The notes under the pieces were generated by a model. The model had not been told where the DNA came from, ran no database searches, and was given only the letters and a program-made list of their open reading frames with translations. The translations under genes and the position numbers were made by a program. A DNA stretch of 64,000 bases from Aculops lycopersici. Lineage: Eukaryota; Arthropoda; Arachnida; Trombidiformes; Eriophyidae. The stretch covers positions 7,370,276-7,434,275 of the forward strand of contig WNKI01000002.1 in the NCBI GenBank assembly GCA_015350385.1, given 5' to 3'. Positions 24,101-34,400 of this stretch are shown one piece after another; within the stretch, counting starts at the first letter, position 1; each line of letters opens with the position of its first letter.

Positions 24101-25657
24101 TCGAATCTTTTGATGCTCGTCAATAAGAGAAGCTATCAATATGTTGTTAACAATTCTATCTTGAAGACTATCTATCATGGAACCTGCAGTCTGAGCTCTC
24201 ATCTTAGACCAGTGGCTTCTCTCTAAGTAATGAATTGTGCGGTAATTGAGAGATGCAAACAGAGACAAAACTTCAACTCTAAACGGTTTGAAATTAGATC
24301 TGAGATAGAGATTGATGATATTGTCAATGTCTTGATATTCTACTATATGCAGACAGTGGTCAGATTCGAGTAGTAGATTGATACAGTTTCTTATAGCGAT
24401 TATGCAAGACTTCATGGTGTCTGGGTGGGTAGAATCCTCGTGTAATATAGACTTAAGTTCTACCCATAATTTTCTAATACGTTCACAGTCAGTTGATTGT
24501 TCAATACATTGAGGGAATTTCCAGGAAGCCTCGATGTAGTTGCCGATTATAAGAATAAGTTGATTCCTCACGGCCACATCTGAATGATCTTTAAAAAGAA
24601 ATAGGGCCTCATTTCGATCTAGAATACTCGGACAATGTCTGATGATCGAGGACAAGCAAGACAAAGCGTTCGCTTGTAACGTTACCTTAATATCTTTCTT
24701 CATCACTTTTGACCCATCTAATAAATTATCATCCAGAAGGAACTTGTGTAATATCAATTGGACACAGCTCTCAATAACTTCATCACTGACTTTATAGCGT
24801 AATATATCACGAAGTGTCTCGAGGGCCGGATTCATCAACGTTATGTCATGTGGATTCAATTCTATCTGATTGAGTATGGCAGCAATCAATTTATTCTGGT
24901 GATGTTCTGCAACTTCAGGCATCTCTTTGATACACAGGCAAAGACCAGCAAAGATGTTTTGCGAGGTAGTTTCCGTTTTTGATGCAAGGACATCCAGTTG
25001 AGTTTCTAATTTTTTCAGAGTGTCTTTGAGCTCGATCTCACTTGAATGGCAAATATTTGCTATTGATATTGCCGCCAATCGTTTAGTTTGTGAAGACTCG
25101 TTCTGTAGATTACGAAATAGAACTTCAACCAGGGCATTTGTGAGGAACTGCACGTCTTTGTTTTTTCTTACATAGTATTCTAGGTATGGCATAACATGCT
25201 TCAGGGTCAACCCTAATGATGCTTGGACGGATTCGTCGTCAGATCGACGAGCTATCTCTACAAGTGACTTGAGCAATTTTTGCGGCTCGTATCCGAGCTC
25301 TATTGGTTTCACATTGTTGACAAGGTGGGGAATTCTTTGGAGGGCAGCAGTGATGGTTCTTGCTGATCCATTAGATGAAACTTTATCGAGAAGGACATTC
25401 AGTATCAGTTGATAATATTGATTTTGGAATGTTAATATAACACTGTTGAGATAATCATTGAATAAAGATCTTTGAGCACTGTCATTATCATCACAATATT
25501 GTATAAGAATCTCTAAAATTGGTTTCAAGAGAAATCCTATCTGGGAATCAGTCCTTAGTTGTCTTGATAGAATTCTATGCGATGCCTCCTTGACTAATTC
25601 TGGCTGCCGATGAGGTGTTAACATAAGAATGTTGACTAGTTTCTCAAGTCTTTCCAT
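18134..25657 (-). CDS. HTT: Huntingtin, single exon, without polyglutamine
   Basis: One uninterrupted frame of 2507 codons of alpha-helical HEAT-type sequence. The start MERLEKLVNIL parallels the human N17 helix MATLEKLMKAF, but no polyQ or proline tract follows. Recognisable blocks in order include AALQRIPHLV and EESVQ-like DDESVQASL (N-HEAT), AVHGNSASSGIFIQAIN near 1676 (human AIHRNSAASGLFIQAI), IIIRLARLPIINPF near 2012, and RRQFEEAWMTLLGVL near 2072. SALYGAYYLLED near 2425 matches human ALHGVLYVLE. Huntingtin is a scaffold for vesicle transport, selective autophagy and mitotic spindle orientation, normally paired with HAP40. After the last matched block only about 70 residues remain, where I recall about 345 in the human protein, so the end of C-HEAT seems to be missing. 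The start overlaps the upstream C1orf131-like frame by 14 nt. Confidence 0.92.
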   Translation of the reverse strand: MERLEKLVNILMLTPHRQPELVKEASHRILSRQLRTDSQIGFLLKPILEILIQYCDDNDSAQRSLFNDYLNSVILTFQNQYYQLILNVLLDKVSSNGSARTITAALQRIPHLVNNVKPIELGYEPQKLLKSLVEIARRSDDESVQASLGLTLKHVMPYLEYYVRKNKDVQFLTNALVEVLFRNLQNESSQTKRLAAISIANICHSSEIELKDTLKKLETQLDVLASKTETTSQNIFAGLCLCIKEMPEVAEHHQNKLIAAILNQIELNPHDITLMNPALETLRDILRYKVSDEVIESCVQLILHKFLLDDNLLDGSKVMKKDIKVTLQANALSCLSSIIRHCPSILDRNEALFLFKDHSDVAVRNQLILIIGNYIEASWKFPQCIEQSTDCERIRKLWVELKSILHEDSTHPDTMKSCIIAIRNCINLLLESDHCLHIVEYQDIDNIINLYLRSNFKPFRVEVLSLFASLNYRTIHYLERSHWSKMRAQTAGSMIDSLQDRIVNNILIASLIDEHQKIRIAASNALINIVPNLYVTNLNNGPRNIPHRCSDPIVSLADDLASEHLVVLEQADEHINHFNGDDEPAISSELHETSCIKNGHKFLSSSIIQSYDNPYNEQTQTQIDVMKSQHRVGITINLMYVVGLLKLSIESSLDKGKTAISSIVKTFYELSLVYPVSQYATSWDCRPSEYCESFTLLNFLLSYLENLNEPDVIVEDLEAYRNFLAFSQQLLYALCHESVLHDYEHQKMKPFHKRQAEFREGQWPELTLRQPSLSETLQVFFSHLTKLLWLASYIIEEKSNPFAMSSAKQPGAQNNKISVQESLVSHDALTSNRFLFGRIHRKLESSFKSSKKNLNQKDEKFFQILETCLSGISSLLEFVGMNKSSESCRDLLGYLRITSTTCGPSSIICVRQLLKSLFGINILALYQVDPNDWFEEEAWVSSPSNMISQHEISTASMQGVYHHLVSNPYKIFSNYYSINCSRITPTSDKALAVMNYESRRALKVRRRIEERVRSLFEFNPTQPISPRVRQISEILKNTITEFTPIVTDCMNNFMSKGFNQYQRETLHLMSYLILLRVNYQKLPQAQDFVNGITKLLDHCGEKMFSCRQQGISILLRTGFTFLTLLTYERGPSKPMFLIPTVIQKFDDLRAKLSISSVTEQDISTYVVPLLRCLVEDLFIYRTKNFQSFGSQADNKIITSSSSMSGDTFELQEHQPSDPYKKDVYEILEAERETVAQKLLDVIDNPEVYDLLSILILESRQNSSEIKYKKLSRHLLSIIPKMLLERKVNLTDYKRIELTRRIIENISPEVFQPVNFIFETLLEAPKPSFGKGPDQAKEFQRWMSLVIIAIHILTTQVKEEVFLARLKETMPDEVFVKYLLHIAQLCISEIFVHLYDSTAIKPSNVQFLIQQLSCYILYLTHMFQSGLFFQLSRSAVDFLKKEIKRNTQGPSAFESLCTWSRNPNTGFCLNACELMFFHIKLVQPDLTIFWSNVMMLLNNVDCNRDYWRYLLVYECHHCQVQTISKCPASSLTSPSFDDAATEVMSDTREESSFKRNTHINRPSSLNLSDISFSDQLRRSFIKKIAVAETRDKALNRNIIETSGEDGQLLEREVNIGNTEQCLSPNIELTRRGVLCLVLDFVTVSMNDVEHITWLIIHHINDIIRWSHEMPITEFISAVHGNSASSGIFIQAINTGYNNLTSISLVTRLLWTLEQVHYTQYGSLVVLLVEKLLSSHQLMPYRSLTRSIEEFACSTVQKLLNETNKSLVTTNEEVINQLTVEDLDRIISMLDSKLYPSLTKLLTELRETSRGQSENPTIELHMVKQDSDDDSDEDEVETLYSKSNLIYWLAEQNGTANISTLMPALNTLQNYLADPLVTERLIKDEVLVSFLVTAIYSLALNILPPPTRLVRPRLWLNGESKPQQDLASAGKGAKEFIFDKLPPLQPSLLIGTKRPVIKAELDKKPFLSRDANERTEKEVIDAVRSSCLKALFLVENLDYLNITQYEFLEEIIIRLARLPIINPFVLTPPQLWRQNIWPLSLDEKDTYKTNFPMVTHDILIKDYGILENFCDRLLKLGWINRRQFEEAWMTLLGVLSSSLSQTDTSGVNSSSPYGSHEAENKRINLLAAKKTVTTITRLLLMTRKRIMGDPTSEDLYPVQGFDERVIELTKAIGSNLSALNKKTRNIFESLESDRGGYKAAIKKSNSDPPPSPKSIANESINNSGFSNYLRIPAQKLRMNSILNLEIGMQETVIIDNDQNDTSFKSEDVDVESCIRLLLTIYKQKIKDPSESLISAKDSSTGLMVMNQSTPLRSQTSIKDSRANQLAPPLTSTIAESVLALSDMFTDYEQYDWLFETFIHMFRLAEYNEDKIQMQSLILGLCKATTVCCYEVPSELTTASTINHRDVMFEKCRQSIENCVKSEFGPLKMSALYGAYYLLEDSINIVASGAWELDHFKRLRQSRLAWILKLMPIILNRDNAKLLTKKTQIMKLLEALCETVTESELKAIKP

Positions 25658-25991
25658 CTTGTTTATTGGATTTACTCCTGGAAACCGCTTTACTGTCTAT
25701 GCTACTACCCAATGGGGTATGCTTTTTGATCCAACTTTTAGGTTTGGCACCCAACTTGATTGCCAACTCTACCCTTGCGTCCACTTGGTCCTTCTTATCG
25801 AGGCCAGTCAACCCGAGCTTGAAGATTTCGTGCCTAAACTTATCGAAGTCTTTCTCGACAGCAGATTTGTTTTGATTCTTTAGATTTCTCTTGGCAATCC
25901 TATCTTTGTTGCTGCTGCCCTTCTTGCTCTTGTTATCTTTTTGTGATGTTGTCTTTGCTTTCGATCGATCCGATTGCTTAGGCCTCTTCAT
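25644..25991 (-). CDS. C1orf131-like (DUF4602) ribosome-biogenesis factor
   Basis: From the ATG at 25991 the product is 115 residues; the frame is open for 27 more codons upstream, so a longer form is possible. The first 50 residues are Lys/Ser-rich and nucleolar-signal-like. The conserved core reads EIFKLGLTGLDKKDQ and LAIKLGAKPKSW, matching the DUF4602 pattern (FGITG, then AIMLGAKPPK) of human C1orf131, a component of the small-subunit processome in 18S rRNA maturation. It is shorter than the human protein (about 290 residues). Its last five codons overlap the beginning of huntingtin in another frame on the same strand, so the genes either share one mRNA or the huntingtin promoter lies inside this coding sequence. 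Confidence 0.65.
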   Translation of the reverse strand: MKRPKQSDRSKAKTTSQKDNKSKKGSSNKDRIAKRNLKNQNKSAVEKDFDKFRHEIFKLGLTGLDKKDQVDARVELAIKLGAKPKSWIKKHTPLGSSIDSKAVSRSKSNKQDGKT

Positions 25992-28400
25992 CGTGTGGAG
26001 TGGATTGATGGAACGATGGATAGAGGGAATATAGTGTGTTTTATAAAAATTACATATGTGTACCTCTGACAATAGATGTGGGCTTCGAATACTATTTATG
26101 GAGAGGTAAGAATTGATTTTCTATTGTAGATAATGAGATGATAATGATTTCAATGTTTTGGTGAATGGCAACAATAATGTCGACGATGTTTTTCGTCGCT
26201 GGAATAAAGAAAGTGGCATGCACTTTTGCGATTTGTTGCCTGATCTTAAGCCGCCCGCTGTCGCGCAACTTGCGTGAGCAAATCATTCACTCCTATCGAG
26301 CGTCAGAGGCCTTGTACGATTTGGTGAGTTGTTGGCATTCATACATGAATAAGAACACACACGTGCTTTTCGTGCAGCTGTACGAACTAGCGAATTTCAG
26401 AAAGCCTTCGAAGCGAACATTTGGTCAAATCTATCATTATTTCTCATTCATAACGTTACCAGCAATATCAAACCCTTAATTGAGTAGATCACTTAATTAT
26501 CATCATCATATTGATAGTTGGTCAAAACTGTAAACTTGACACATATTGGCCAGAGTTTGAAGGTGCATTTGAAAAGAGTAGAAGCAGCACACAGTTAAAC
26601 AGGTGGATCAAGTGCACGCTAGCATTAGGATCAGTTTAGCGAGTTCAGTTGACTCGCTAAACTGGACTTTGGATATAATATAGAATTGGAATAGAATCAA
26701 AATCTGAGAGGAAGCTAGCAGAGGAATAACTTGGCACTGATTGCTATTGTTTAGGTTGTAGAAGGTTGTAATTATGACTGACTTGATGTTCCTTATTTAG
26801 ATTTGCTAAGAATTGGCCACTTCCGAGGGTTATTATTATAGTCACCAAATTAATGAGAGAATGCTAATTACTAGGCTGATGTGGACCATCAAATATGATA
26901 CATTTTCAATTTTCTGTTAGTCAAAATGAAGAGTCGTACTTTTTTATTGCATGATAATCCATAGTAAAGCAAGCAGCTAAATGGATGTCATAGGGGCTTT
27001 GTCATGGGTCCTGGCAAGTGTCTCTAGGAATCGAATTAACGTTCGTCCAAGTTGCGTGCATGAACCTTGCCGGGAATTAAACTGGTTGCGAACATACGAC
27101 TTCAGCTAAGTACGATATGAATGATACGATTGTGAGCATTAGGTAAGTCGGAGAACAAAAAAGCAAGATAGAGAGTCGAGCAATGGTAATCAAATTTCAA
27201 CCACCGGGTAATTGAGAGTTTCTGTAGCCAAACATTATCAGGGGAACATAGGAGAACATCGAGTCAACTTAGTAATTCTCATGTATCGAAGGCGAACATC
27301 GTTGACTGTGTGGTTAGTTACCTGCGTGCGATATGCCAAACCAAACAATTGTGCGCGTGCCCAAACCACCTCTTTAGCCGCCGCCGTTGGTGGTTAGAAG
27401 TTGCCACTACCAACATCACCATTCACCTGAACACGACATCCTGAGTTCCCATATACGCCTCCAAATACAATCGAGAGTCACCGCCACTATCGCTATAGCT
27501 AAGAAGTCAGATCTCGTGAGAGAAGGAACAGAAGCCACCATCATGATGGTTCAGCGTCCGCCGCCTCTCGTTATGCAACCCAACATTGTCAAGAGTATTA
27601 CATGACAACTGAACAGTTTGAGAATAGAGTCCATCGGAACTAACGGCAATCTTTGGTGGCTACCAAGTTACGCAATCATTCACCATTCATGCAATAGTTT
27701 GAAGCGCTAGTGGTGGATAAACGATTTGTGATCGCGCAAACTCAATAGCATAAAAAACTTGAGTGTTGTACAACTAGCAACTCGACTCTTTCCGAAGTTA
27801 CGATTGTCATCATATCAATGAATGTTCTCACGGGATGGGGGAGAGCAAAGTTAGTTGTTCTTGATGTTTCAGTTGTTGTGCCAACTTGGCGACCAGTCGT
27901 AGCAAAGTCTCAAGAATCTTGTGGCTAAAAATTAAAGGCTACCTGCTCGTGCGTCGGCAAGTAACTGAGGGCGTTACGCCACAACAACCATTGTAGGTAG
28001 TGGCAGTTGCAGTGGGGGCGACGGTTGCTGCCCCCAATGGGAAGGGGGGAAAGCTTGGCACTACCAGCTAGCTAGTTTGTTAGCTGGCATGGTTTCTAGC
28101 TCCATTAGCAACTTAGAGGTTGGAGTTCGAGCTTTGTGGGTACGACTGATTCCATGGGTCGTAATGCTATATGAAACTAGCCGATTTGTTTGAGGTGAAA
28201 TTAGAGAGTAGTTAGTATCAAGTAAGGGAAGGGGGAGAAGGTGATATATCTTTATATTTATATATATATGATATGTAATCTACTAACTAGCTAATGGCAA
28301 ATCAACACCAATACGAAGTAGTTAATGCACAATACAATTCAGTTGAGTTATATTGATTCATTGAGTGTGGATCGCTACATAGCCCAGCCAGTGAGCCAAG
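25992..28400. other. Intergenic region upstream of the sodium channel
   Basis: About 2.4 kb, AT-rich near 28240-28280. The plus frame 26165-26479 (104 codons, ATG start, hydrophobic segment) matches nothing I know. The region probably contains the divergent promoters of the C1orf131-like gene and the sodium channel, and perhaps a non-coding first exon of the latter. Confidence 0.5.
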
Positions 28401-31400
28401 ATGGCGGCTAGATTCGGTTATGCTAGTGAGAATGGCAACTACGACGACAACAATGACAACTTTGATGACCAAATCAATGCATACCAGCAACAAGAAAAGA
28501 GACGCTCAACAAGATTCTATCAGCAGCAACAATATCACCAACAGCAACGAAGACCAACCTCAACGTCGAGTAATCAACACCATCAAGTATCATTCAAGCC
28601 GTTTACACCTGAATCCTTAGTCAACATACAGAGAAAGAAGGCTCAAAGACAAAAGAAGCAATCGACAGCTTACTTGGATCCTGCCAAACCAAAACTAGAG
28701 CCCGATCCCTATCTTGCCTCAGGGCAACAGCTACCACCTGCGCTGGTGCGCCAATTGCCGCCGGACTTGATAGGCAAGCCCATTGAGGATATAGATCCTT
28801 ATTATGCAGATCAGGATACATTTGTGATTATTAGCCGGGGTAAAGAGTTGACCAGATTTAGTGCCACAAAAGCTCTCTATATCCTCGGACCCTTCCATCC
28901 AATTAGAAGAGTGGTGTTATACATACTAGTCAATGCAATATTTAATTTACTTGTCATCCTAACAATACTTACAAATTGTATCCTAATGACAATTCAAGGT
29001 AATGATTTAGTTGAGAAGACAGAGATAATATTTACCATCATCTATACCACAGAAATGGGGTTGAAGATTTTGGCAAGAGGATTCATCATGGACAATTTTA
29101 CCTATTTACGAGACCCATGGAATTGGCTTGATTTTACCGTTATCATTATGGCCTACCTGACGATTGTTATCGAAGATCTAGGAAATCTAAGTGTAATGCG
29201 AACATTTAGAGTGTTGAGAGCTCTAAAAACAGTTGCCATCATACCAGGAATGAAAACAATTGTTGGCGCAGTGATAGATTCAGTGAAAAACTTGAAGGAT
29301 GTTGTAGTGTTGACACTCTTTTCTTTGTCGGTATTCTCACTACTGGGTCTACAAATTTACATGGGCCAGTTGACGCAGAAATGTATAGCAAATGGACCAA
29401 GTAATATGACGGACGAGGAATGGTTTCGATGGTGTAACACGAGCTCACATTGGATTCCAGAGCCGGATGACGAGATCTATGGTGCCTATCGATTGTGTGG
29501 AAATGCAACAGGCGCACAATCTTGCCCAGCGGATCATACCTGCATCCAAGGCTTTGGACCAAACCCCGATTATGGCTACACAAACTTCGATACCTTTGGC
29601 TGGGCGCTAATTTGCTCCTTCCGTCTAATGACTCAAGACTTTTGGGAGGGTTTGTATATGCAGGTGCTCAAGACGGCAGGCTCATGGCATATAATCTTCT
29701 TCATTGTAAGCATATTTTTAGGATCAATCTATTTGATGAATCTCATTCTAGCCATCGTTGCTATGTCTTACAATGAGCTCCAACGAAGAGCCGAGGAGGA
29801 GGAGGAGGCGGCAGCCGAGGACGAGGCTGCCTTCTTGGAATCGTGCCGTTTGATGGAAATGCAAGATCGACTCTCACAATTGAGCAACAATACTAGCGGC
29901 GCTCGCTCCAGCTACAGGCCTTCAGTTGAAATTGGCCTAGTTGGTCAATCTCTATTGGCTAGTCTTTGTCAAAATGGACTCTTGGGTCAGCATGTCCGCG
30001 ATAAGCTCAATCAGCAGATGATTTTGCCCGGAACTAGTCAGCCAGCGGCCAGGTCACACAGTCTCAGTGTAAATTTACACCATCGTCCGTCTTGCCAACC
30101 TCAAGTATCAACAGGACTAGTGACATCCGTCGACTATTTAGATAAACCCACAATGGCCGCTTCAATGACAGAGTTGAGAAGGAAGAGTAGTGTTAGGAAT
30201 ATCTCGCCAACGCATCATCATCACAACTTCCCCTCGGTTCACAATAATCCAAACCAACCACCGCCGTCGCCAAGAAGAACACCAGTTCCCTTTCACAGGA
30301 ATCATCAAGTTCAACTCCAACCCCATCAAGGCTCAAGCGCTTACTTCAAATATCCAACGGACCAATCATCGTCGAAACAGCATTTAGAATACCCGCCACA
30401 ACTAGATGCGCGCCAGGCCAACAAGTTGTCGCCCCATCACGTGTCGAGCAGCGTTCTCGTGTCTCATCCAAGTGAGAATACCGACAGCTCGGGCACAATT
30501 CATCGATTAGGCTTACGATCGCAAAGGTGCAGCACAGCCTCAGATCGCGACCTCCAGGTTTTGAAGCAACGTGCAGCAATGATCAGGATAGTAAGTGCAG
30601 ATTACTCAACTCCACCGGAAGTAGGTTACTTGTCCCATTTGCACGCCTTTGTGCCTTTTTTTACTTGACTGCTTATTCTCAACTTGCTCGGTCTGAAGCT
30701 AACTAAAACTCTCTTTCTCCCAATCCATTCCCTGTCTGAACAGGAGAATAAACTAAGCAAGGATCCAGCTCAAGTCAATCTATCTCTTGACTCCCCGACC
30801 ACAACAACACAGAGTGAAGATCTAAATGAACAACCACAAGTTACACAGAATCAATTTAATTCTCGCATCGCTCCTGCCTACGGGCGCCGATCGCTTATTG
30901 GAGGGATGGGTTCTCCCGCTAAAAGAGCAATTTCGTCAAATAGAAACATTAGTGCCAGAGCTTCAATGGCCGATTGTAGCGCAAGCCAGGATAATAGATT
31001 TTTAAATGTAGATTTGCGCTCAAAAGCTAGATCCGGGGATAGATCCTCGCGAGCTAGTATTGATAACGTCGGCAATAGTCCATCTCATTACAAGCTCACA
31101 GTTTTAGGACAAGGCTATCACTCTGAAGCAACCATTTGCCAGCAACCGACTTCCATCCACGACCAGCGCCAATCAACGTTGAGTCGAGCGCCAAGTGAGC
31201 CCATAGACGAGGACAAACAAAATACCGATCACCACTCACCCCTCCTTGGTGGGCCATCAACAAGTGGTCATCGATATGGAATGACTTCTGGAGCAGCAAC
31301 AGCAGCGTCAGCGATGGGTGGTTCAACAAAGACATTGCACTCAAACGGTAATCAGAGTGCATCGACAATGCGAAGCGGGGATAGTCGGCGTTACCTGAAT

Positions 31401-34400
31401 CTAGGTTTGCCAGGCATGGACGAGGAGCAGGGTTCCCGGATGCACCACCTGTCAGTGGAAAACTTTCAGCAATTTAGTGGTGGTGCGCCGCTGGCTGGTC
31501 GATGGCAACAGACTGGTTCAGGTAGCAACTCGCAACTTGGCCTCAACGACACACCGCCAGAGTATGCGTCAATGCAACAACAACAGCAACATAATCTACA
31601 ACAACACCGTCAATCTCGAGCCAGATTGGACAGTCGCAGCTACATACATCCAAGCACCATGGTTAGGTCGTCTTTTGCTCGACCAAGACAGAGTGTGGTG
31701 AGCGGAATTATCACGGGCGGACCTGGTGGCTTGTTCTATCAGTCTGGTATTGGTGGTAGCCGTCAAATGTCGAAGGATTTCTCGCGGCGAGCTAGCGATT
31801 GGTCGCGAATGTCCATGAGTACGAATGTGGATTTGAGACGCTTGTTGCGCCTTTGGTCGCATACAAATCCTTATAATCAGAATGCTAGACCTAGTATTGG
31901 ATCAATATCAAATTATAGCAACCAAGTGGGCGGATACACAACTGCCCCAGGAAATGGAGGAAACGCCTTCGACTCGCGAAGCGGAAGTCAGCGGCCCTCT
32001 TCGGTGGGATCCGCTTGGCAGGCGTACGAGTTGATCTCGGCGATGAGCAGGAGGAGCAATCGGTATGGAAACTCGGATTTTCGTTACGCAATGCCATTGG
32101 ATGACAGTATGATTGATAAGATGTCCGTAAATTTCAGGGACAAGGCGCTGGCTTATTGTTTGAGTTGCCTGGATATTTTGTGCATTTGGGAATGTTGCGG
32201 CACTTGGTTGAGGATACAAAAGTTAATCTCCATTATAGTGTTTGATCCATTCACCGAGTTATTTATTATATTATGCATTCTAATCAACACATTATTTATG
32301 GCCCTAGATAGCGATGATGCCGATCCTCAAATGAAGAGCATATTTGAAAGGGGTAACTATTTTTTCACAGCAACCTTTGCCGTGGAGGCTTCAATGAAGA
32401 TCATGGCCTTGAGTCCCAAGTTCTACTTCCGGGAGGGATGGAATGTCTTCGACTCAATCATCGTGGGACTATCGCTACTGGAGCTGGGATTAGAGGGCGT
32501 CTATGGATTATCGGTATTAAGATCCTTCCGGTTGTTGAGAGTTTTTAAGCTGGCAAAATCTTGGCCAACACTCAACTTGTTGATCTCAATTATGGGCAAG
32601 GCAGTCGGCGACTTAGGTAATCTAACCTTTGTGTTAGCCATTATTGTCTTTATTTTTGCCGTAATGGGAATGCAATTATTTGGCAACAAGTACGTGGCGC
32701 AAAATTTTCCCAGTGGCGAGCTACCTCGATGGAACTTTACCGATTTCATGCACTCATTTATGATTGTGTTCAGGATCTTATGTGCTGAATGGATAGAGCC
32801 AATGTGGGACTGCCTACTAGTTGGTGGTTGGCCTTGTATACCGTTCTTCTTGATTGCAGTTACCGTTGGAAATTTGGTTGTTTTAAACTTGTATCTCGCC
32901 CTACTACTGGCCTCGTTTGGTGCCTCAAATTTATCCTCTCCCCAGGCGGATAATGTGGACACAAAGAAGCTGCAGGAAGCCATAGCGAGGTTCACCCGTT
33001 TTGGTCGCTGGATAAAGATACAGGTGGGCTATCTTATAAGGGAACTAACTCGCGCTTTGTTGGGCAATAAGAAGGCCCAGAATGCAAGAGAAATGTCATC
33101 GATCAATCACCGTGGAAGCAACGAACATGGACAGGTAAAGTCTCATATCGCTTCTATGTCTCGTCTAGAGCGACTCAAGAATATTGAAATGCGCACGGAG
33201 CAACTGAAGAGCAGGATACGTAGGTCACCCGAGCATCATTTCCATTTGAAACAGTTGGCCAAGTCCCAGTTGAAAGAAAGTGCCAAACGGCCCTCGTCAA
33301 CAACCACCGGCTACAATTACCAGTACAAGAGTCGACCCTATCCATCATCAACAAGTTGCAGTGACTTGAAGAAGCCAACTATAATGGTGGAGGACGGGGC
33401 TCCAATTCCAATGATTCCTATTATAGTGAATGAGCCCATTGATACGAGTAACATGGATGATTGCAACGAACCAGAGCGGCCGCAGCAGCAGCCTCCAACT
33501 GTCGAGGTAACTGCAGATAGCGATAATTATAACTTCAATTGTAGCTCGCCGGATGATGAGACAACTATAGGTGACTCACTGGCCAATTCGGTGGCACTGA
33601 ACTACTCAATGTCACCTGACGAAGCCAGAAGTCACTCCGATTGCTCCACATTTGACTTTGCAGCTATGGATAGTCAGCAGAATAGACAACAACAACAACC
33701 AAGTCAAGGTCAGAGGGTTCAAATGTATATAAGCGGCAATCAAATCATGCAACCCATTAGAGAGGACTCCAAAGATCAGGAATCACTGAGCTCGACAGGC
33801 ACATCCGGTCCCGGAACTGGCCGCAACAGGAAAGGTTCTCGAGAGGCAAGTTCAGCGTGCGCTTGGGATATGATTAACAAAATCAAAGCTAAGGACTCGG
33901 CAGGTGGTAGTTCCTGTCCGGTGACACCTTGCAAGAACGCTGAGGATACTGGCGAGAATGAGCGACAGCAGCAGCGAGAGCCATTGTTGCAAAAAGAAGA
34001 GATTCAACAGCTACCTTTTGCTGTCAATGAATCGCCATCAGTCAAGCGAGACTATTCAATGAATCGAATTTGTATAGCCGATGACAATGTGATATCGCAA
34101 GATGGAGATCAAGACGAAGTTACACGAATGAAGAGCAGCTTGTATCTCAAGGCTCCAAAGCGCGAGGAAATGGAGGAAGACGATGAGAAAACTTTGCAGC
34201 ACATAGAGACTTACATTGAGAAGTGTATCTGTATTGGAATCATATGCCTAAAGTGGTTCTTGTTTCGCCAATATGTCCGTAAAATAGTGGAGCATCGATA
34301 CTTTGACCAATGTATTTTGGTTCTAATAGTTATCAGTTCAGGTACATTGGCGCTGGAGGACAAGCATCTAAACGAGCGGCCAACATTGAAGAGGACGCTC

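Noticed and set aside
26165..26479. ATG-started frame of 104 codons with a hydrophobic segment between C1orf131-like and the sodium channel
   Set aside because: No recognisable family, and it could arise by chance in 2.4 kb of non-coding DNA. A GTGAGT in the middle keeps a small doubt.
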